Below, piece by piece: positions 60,469 through 64,000 of a stretch of DNA of 64,000 bases. Position 1 is the stretch's first letter. Each line of letters begins with the position of its first letter. The translations under genes were made by a program, and so were the position numbers. The stretch lies in contig JBIOEA010000009.1 of the NCBI GenBank assembly GCA_044445605.1, positions 1 through 64,000 on the forward strand, given 5' to 3'. The stretch is from CAWKDC01 sp044445605. GTDB taxonomy: Bacteria; Pseudomonadota; Gammaproteobacteria; JABCZS01. The notes under the pieces are model-generated. The model was not told the origin of the DNA. It searched no databases and worked only from the letters and a program-made list of their open reading frames with translations.

Positions 60469-60962
60469 TATTTATCCTTGAGTGTTTGAGATAATACATC
60501 ATCCGTTTGTTTCGCACGGAAGGCTTTCAAGCGGGCGCACAATGCCTCATCTTCCAACGCCAAAATGCTCGCTGCGAGCAGGGCCGCATTCTTGGCGCCA
60601 GCCACACCAATCGCCAAGGTGGCCACTGGAATACCTGCAGGCATCTGGACGATGGACAGTAAAGAATCTAGCCCATTCAACGCTGCAGATTGCACGGGCA
60701 CACCCAAGACGGGCAGGTGCGTTTTTGAAGCCATCATGCCAGGCAAATGAGCCGCGCCGCCAGCTCCGGCAATAATTATTTTAATGCCACGTTCAGCCGC
60801 AGTTTCAGCATATTCAAAGAGTAAATCAGGGGTGCGATGTGCCGACACAATACGATATTCGTGAGGAATTTCAAGCAGTTCAAGGAAAGCATGTGCGTGC
60901 TGCATCGTTTCCCAATCAGACTCTGAACCCATCACTATTCCCACATGAGGTGACTGTGCCAT
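60468..60962 (-). CDS. purE: N5-carboxyaminoimidazole ribonucleotide mutase PurE
   Basis: A protein of 164 residues with MGSESDWETMQHA at the start, SAHRTPDLLFEYA, IIAGAGGAAHLPGM and the class I end VATLAIGVAGAKNAALLA. It converts N5-CAIR to CAIR. The ribosome site GGGGGAG precedes the ATG. It is divergent from the putrescine operon with about 140 bases between them. Confidence 0.96.
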   Translation of the reverse strand: MAQSPHVGIVMGSESDWETMQHAHAFLELLEIPHEYRIVSAHRTPDLLFEYAETAAERGIKIIIAGAGGAAHLPGMMASKTHLPVLGVPVQSAALNGLDSLLSIVQMPAGIPVATLAIGVAGAKNAALLAASILALEDEALCARLKAFRAKQTDDVLSQTLKDK

Positions 60963-61102
60963 CTTGAAAACTCCCCCGTTCTGTATAAGATGTAACTAAG
61001 ATAAGAGTGTATTCTAAAAATATTCCCCTGCCCACTCTTTTTTTGGCATAATACGCTTCCAAAAATGTTATCCTGAGTCACCTTAAACTAGGGAGAGTCG
61101 CT

Positions 61103-62206
61103 ATGATGAAACGCTTACTACTGACCTGCGTCGGGCTTTGTCTTGCTGCACACAGCGCTCTTGCTGAGAACGCTCCTGCGCCCACGTCTTCCAAGCTTTA
61201 TATCTATAACTGGTCAGAGTATTTTGCGCCGGATACCCTCGAAAAGTTTGAGAAAGAAACAGGTATCAAGGTCGTCTACGACGTCTACGACAGCAATGAC
61301 ATGCTCGAAGCCAAACTCTATGCCGGCAACACGGGCTATGACCTGGTGTTCCCCACCAACTTCCCTTATTTTTTCCGTCAGCTCAATGCAGGCGTTTATC
61401 AGCCGTTGGATACCGCCAAGCTGCCCGATCTTAAAAATGCTGATCCAGCCCTCGTCAATCCTTTAAAGAAAGATGGCAAGCTCTATGCCACACCCTATAT
61501 GTGGGGCATGTTCAGCATCGGCGTGAACGTCGATAAAGTAGCGCCACTGTTTGACGGCAAAATTCCTGACAGCTGGGCGCTCATTTTTGATCCCGAAAAC
61601 ATGAAGAAGCTCTCCAGCTGCAAAGTGGCCTTCGTGGATTCCCCTGTGTATGTCTACCCGATTCTGATGAACTTCCTCGGGCTGCCACGCAACAGCACGG
61701 ACTACGCTCAATATGAGAAAGCTTCTGCCGTCATGCGCAGCATACGCCCCTACATCACCTACTTCCATGATTCCCAATACATGAATGACCTCGCCAATGG
61801 AAATGTCTGTGTGGCTTTTGGTTGGTCTGGAGACCTGGTGCTGGCACGTAATCGCGCGAAGGAATCCGGCAACAAGGTCAACATTCAAGTCATCAACCCC
61901 AAAGAAGGCTCCTTGCTCTTGTACGACGTCATCGCCATGCCCAAAGATGCTAAGAACGTGGATGCCGCTCTCCAGTTCATGAACTTCTTAATGCGCCCAG
62001 ACATCGCTGCTGAAATCACCGATTATGTCGGCTTCCCGAATGCAGTCCCTAGCTCTACCAAGTTATTAGCGCCTGGCGTAGCGGAAGACCCCGCTGTCTA
62101 CCCACCTGAGACTATCCGTAAAGCCATGTTCACGCCTGCTGAGCTGCCACTCCCACTGGAAAAGCAGCTGCATCGCGATTGGGCTAGAATGAAAGCAAGC
62201 AGGTAG
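61103..62206 (+). CDS. potF: Putrescine ABC transporter periplasmic binding protein PotF
   Basis: A protein of 367 residues with a signal peptide ending near HSALA. KLYIYNWSEYFAPDTLEKFE is the standard PotF/PotD start, and YDVYDSNDMLEAKLYAGNTG favours the PotF (putrescine) branch. The W and D ligands in GWSGDLVLA and YDVIAMP also fit. It delivers polyamine to PotGHI. AGGGAGAG precedes the ATG. Confidence 0.92.
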   Translation: MMKRLLLTCVGLCLAAHSALAENAPAPTSSKLYIYNWSEYFAPDTLEKFEKETGIKVVYDVYDSNDMLEAKLYAGNTGYDLVFPTNFPYFFRQLNAGVYQPLDTAKLPDLKNADPALVNPLKKDGKLYATPYMWGMFSIGVNVDKVAPLFDGKIPDSWALIFDPENMKKLSSCKVAFVDSPVYVYPILMNFLGLPRNSTDYAQYEKASAVMRSIRPYITYFHDSQYMNDLANGNVCVAFGWSGDLVLARNRAKESGNKVNIQVINPKEGSLLLYDVIAMPKDAKNVDAALQFMNFLMRPDIAAEITDYVGFPNAVPSSTKLLAPGVAEDPAVYPPETIRKAMFTPAELPLPLEKQLHRDWARMKASR

Positions 62207-62214
62207 GGAACTCC

Positions 62215-63321
62215 ATGGAACAAAAACCCAAGAAAGAAAATTATATCCGCATTGAAGGGATCACTAAGCGTTACGACCGCGTCACCGCGGTCGATAACGT
62301 GAACTTGAGCATCCGTCAAGGCGAGATTTTCAGCTTGATGGGCAGTTCGGGTTGTGGCAAATCAACCTTGCTTCAACTGTTGGCTGGGCTTGAAACCCCA
62401 ACCAAAGGACGCATTCTCATCGATGGGGAAGACATGACCGAAGTGCCAGCGCACTTGCGTCCTGTCAACATGATGTTCCAGTCCTACGCTTTGTTCCCCC
62501 ACATGACCGTCTGGCAAAACATTGCCTTCGGCTTGCAACAAGATAAACTCAACAAAGCTGAAATCGAACAACGCGTGGATGAAATGCTCGACATTGTCCG
62601 TATGTCTGATTATCGCCACGAAAAGCCACATACATTATCTGGCGGGCAACGTCAGCGCGTCGCACTGGCACGCAGCTTGGCAAAACGTCCGAAATTATTA
62701 TTGCTTGATGAACCGATGGGCGCCCTCGACAAGAATCTTCGCGACCGTATGCAGCTGGAAGTGGTCAGCATTCTTGAAAAATTAGGCGTAACCTGCCTTA
62801 TTGTGACACACGATCAAGACGAAGCAATGACCATGTCCGAACGCATTGCGATCATGGACAAAGGTGAAATCATCCAAATTGGCACACCGAAAGAAGTGTA
62901 TGAGTATCCGAACTGCACGTTCAGCGCCCAATTCTTGGGCTCGGTCAATATTTTCAAAGGCATCATTGCGCCTGATCAAGACGACATCACACTGATTCAC
63001 GTGCCCGATCTGCAAAACGATGTTGCCCTCGATCGTTCACTGTCATTACCTGAAGATTTGGCGGTGTTCGTTGCCGTACGGCCCGAAAAAGTTTCGCTAT
63101 CCCTCGAGCACCCTGGTGTGTCGCACAATGTGGCCAAGGGCTACGTGCGCGATATCGCTTACATGGGCAGCCATTCGATTTATCACGTGATTCTCGACTC
63201 AGGCAAAAAGCTCGAAGCCAACGTGTACCACAGCGATCGCTTTATTTCTGAACCCATTACCTGGGACGATAAAATTTATGTTCATTTTCAACCAGAAAGC
63301 GCGGTGGTGTTGCAAGGATGA
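62215..63321 (+). CDS. potG: Putrescine ABC transporter ATP-binding protein PotG
   Basis: A protein of 368 residues. Walker A GSSGCGKSTLLQLL, signature LSGGQRQRVALARSL, Walker B LLLLDEPMGALD and switch His IVTHDQDEA are intact. A C-terminal TOBE domain follows (VRPEKVSLSLEHP). It powers putrescine uptake and is coupled to potH by an ATGA overlap. Confidence 0.94.
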   Translation: MEQKPKKENYIRIEGITKRYDRVTAVDNVNLSIRQGEIFSLMGSSGCGKSTLLQLLAGLETPTKGRILIDGEDMTEVPAHLRPVNMMFQSYALFPHMTVWQNIAFGLQQDKLNKAEIEQRVDEMLDIVRMSDYRHEKPHTLSGGQRQRVALARSLAKRPKLLLLDEPMGALDKNLRDRMQLEVVSILEKLGVTCLIVTHDQDEAMTMSERIAIMDKGEIIQIGTPKEVYEYPNCTFSAQFLGSVNIFKGIIAPDQDDITLIHVPDLQNDVALDRSLSLPEDLAVFVAVRPEKVSLSLEHPGVSHNVAKGYVRDIAYMGSHSIYHVILDSGKKLEANVYHSDRFISEPITWDDKIYVHFQPESAVVLQG

Positions 63322-64000
63322 TCACAAACAGCCTTAAAAAATTCTTTTTTTCGGGAAGAACATGGGTGTTTGGGATCCCCTATTTTTGGTTGTTACTTTT
63401 TCTAGCGCTACCCTTTTTGATGATCTTCCGTTTGAGCTTCAGCCAAATGGCATTTCAAGTGCCTCCCTATGAACCGCTGGTCAGCATTCAAAATTTCATG
63501 GTGACGTTTCATATTAATCTCAACAATTACCGCACCATTCTACTGGACCCTTTTTATGTGTCCGCCTATTTCACCTCGCTGAAAGTAGCCTTCTTTTCGA
63601 CGATTGGCTGTCTACTGATTGGTTACCCGATGGCCTATTGCATTGCACGCGCAGAAGGGCCTGTCCGCTCACTGTTATTGACGTTGGTTGTTTTACCCTC
63701 TTGGACTTCCTTTCTATTGCGCGTGTATGCCTGGATGGGCATCTTGCAGGAAACAGGCCTGCTCAACCAGTTATTACTGAAGCTCCATATTATTTCGACG
63801 CCGATACAATTTTTATATACGCCGTTTGCCGTTTATTTAGGCATTATTTACGCGTACCTGCCTTTCATGATTTTGCCCTTATATGTCTCGATTTCCAAAC
63901 TGGATTGGACCCTATTACAAGCGGCCTCTGATCTGGGCGCCAAACCTTGGAATGCATTCTTGCGCATCACCTTGCCACTGACCATGCCGGGCATCATCAC
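63318..64000 (+). CDS. potH: Putrescine ABC transporter permease PotH (partial, cut by window end)
   Basis: The first 227 residues of an open reading frame without a stop in the window. It starts at the ATG at 63318 inside the potG stop (ATGA). Membrane helices begin at WVFGIPYFWLLLFLALPFLM. The permease loop with the EAA motif is present near the window end (QAASDLGAKPWNAFLRI). Together with potF and potG this indicates a PotFGHI importer, with potI expected just beyond the edge. Confidence 0.92.
   Translation, partial: MITNSLKKFFFSGRTWVFGIPYFWLLLFLALPFLMIFRLSFSQMAFQVPPYEPLVSIQNFMVTFHINLNNYRTILLDPFYVSAYFTSLKVAFFSTIGCLLIGYPMAYCIARAEGPVRSLLLTLVVLPSWTSFLLRVYAWMGILQETGLLNQLLLKLHIISTPIQFLYTPFAVYLGIIYAYLPFMILPLYVSISKLDWTLLQAASDLGAKPWNAFLRITLPLTMPGII

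Noticed and set aside
1..64000. rRNA, tRNA, CRISPR arrays and insertion sequences
   Set aside because: No tRNA cloverleaf, rRNA segment, regularly spaced direct repeats or transposase gene was recognised by reading; a covariance-model scan was not possible.

Overview
The window is a dense chromosomal segment of a gammaproteobacterium. The core genes (topA, smg, dprA, def, fmt, trkAH, purEK, znuABC, potFGH, gmhB, a lipid A acyltransferase, nhaA) are gammaproteobacterial in kind and order. A TraT lipoprotein, a LicA-like kinase, a protein ending in a CaaX box, a 1051-residue protein with a PPxY motif and several ORFans suggest a Legionellales-like, possibly host-associated lineage. That placement is inference, because no rRNA or tRNA is present.

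Region 1 (about 0.3-10.5 kb, minus strand) is a compact type IVb pilus locus with the R64/TCP-type order pilL-N-O-P-Q-R-S. It ends in two paralogous PilV-like minor pilins, each with a prepilin N-terminus, a run of about 14-residue beta-type repeats and a four-cysteine C-terminal domain. Region 2 (10.6-15.1 kb) holds yggT, a universal stress protein, an apparently active membrane GGDEF diguanylate cyclase, a secreted beta-propeller protein and a small outer-membrane beta-barrel.

Region 3 (15.2-28.7 kb, minus strand) is a nearly complete MSHA-type pilus locus: mshI, a PilN-like gene, J, K, L, M, N, E, G, two MshA-like pilins, C, D, O and an MshP-like minor pilin. The MshP-like gene carries a large C-terminal repeat domain that looks like a disulfide-bonded beta-propeller and may do the job of the missing mshQ adhesin. 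MshE has a two-motif MshEN domain expected to bind cyclic-di-GMP, which gives a plausible link to the cyclase in region 2. Neither pilus locus contains a prepilin peptidase or a retraction ATPase.

Region 4 (28.7-46.4 kb) holds transport and housekeeping genes: nhaA, a dicarboxylate/amino-acid symporter, topA, smg-dprA, def-fmt, trkA-trkH, a lipid A acyltransferase, hdeD, a DUF502 gene and tpx. Two unusual genes are set among them: the 1051-residue protein, and a small CaaX-box gene with its own strong promoter inserted between smg and topA.

Region 5 (46.5-58.3 kb) mixes accessory and core genes. It has a divergent S-adenosylhomocysteine-hydrolase-like gene with a Ser/Thr/Pro-rich tail followed by a soluble hybrid histidine kinase, then gmhB, an HTH plus nucleotidyltransferase pair under nested palindromes, traT, znuA, queF, znuCB with a choline-kinase-like gene, and two antitoxins without toxins. 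A short dispersed hairpin (GGGCGAAA, four-base loop, TTTCGCCC) recurs at accessory-gene borders, and related repeat sequence forms the C-terminus of ZnuA. Region 6 (58.3-64 kb) has an ORFan coupled to purEK and the putrescine importer potFGH, with potH running off the edge.
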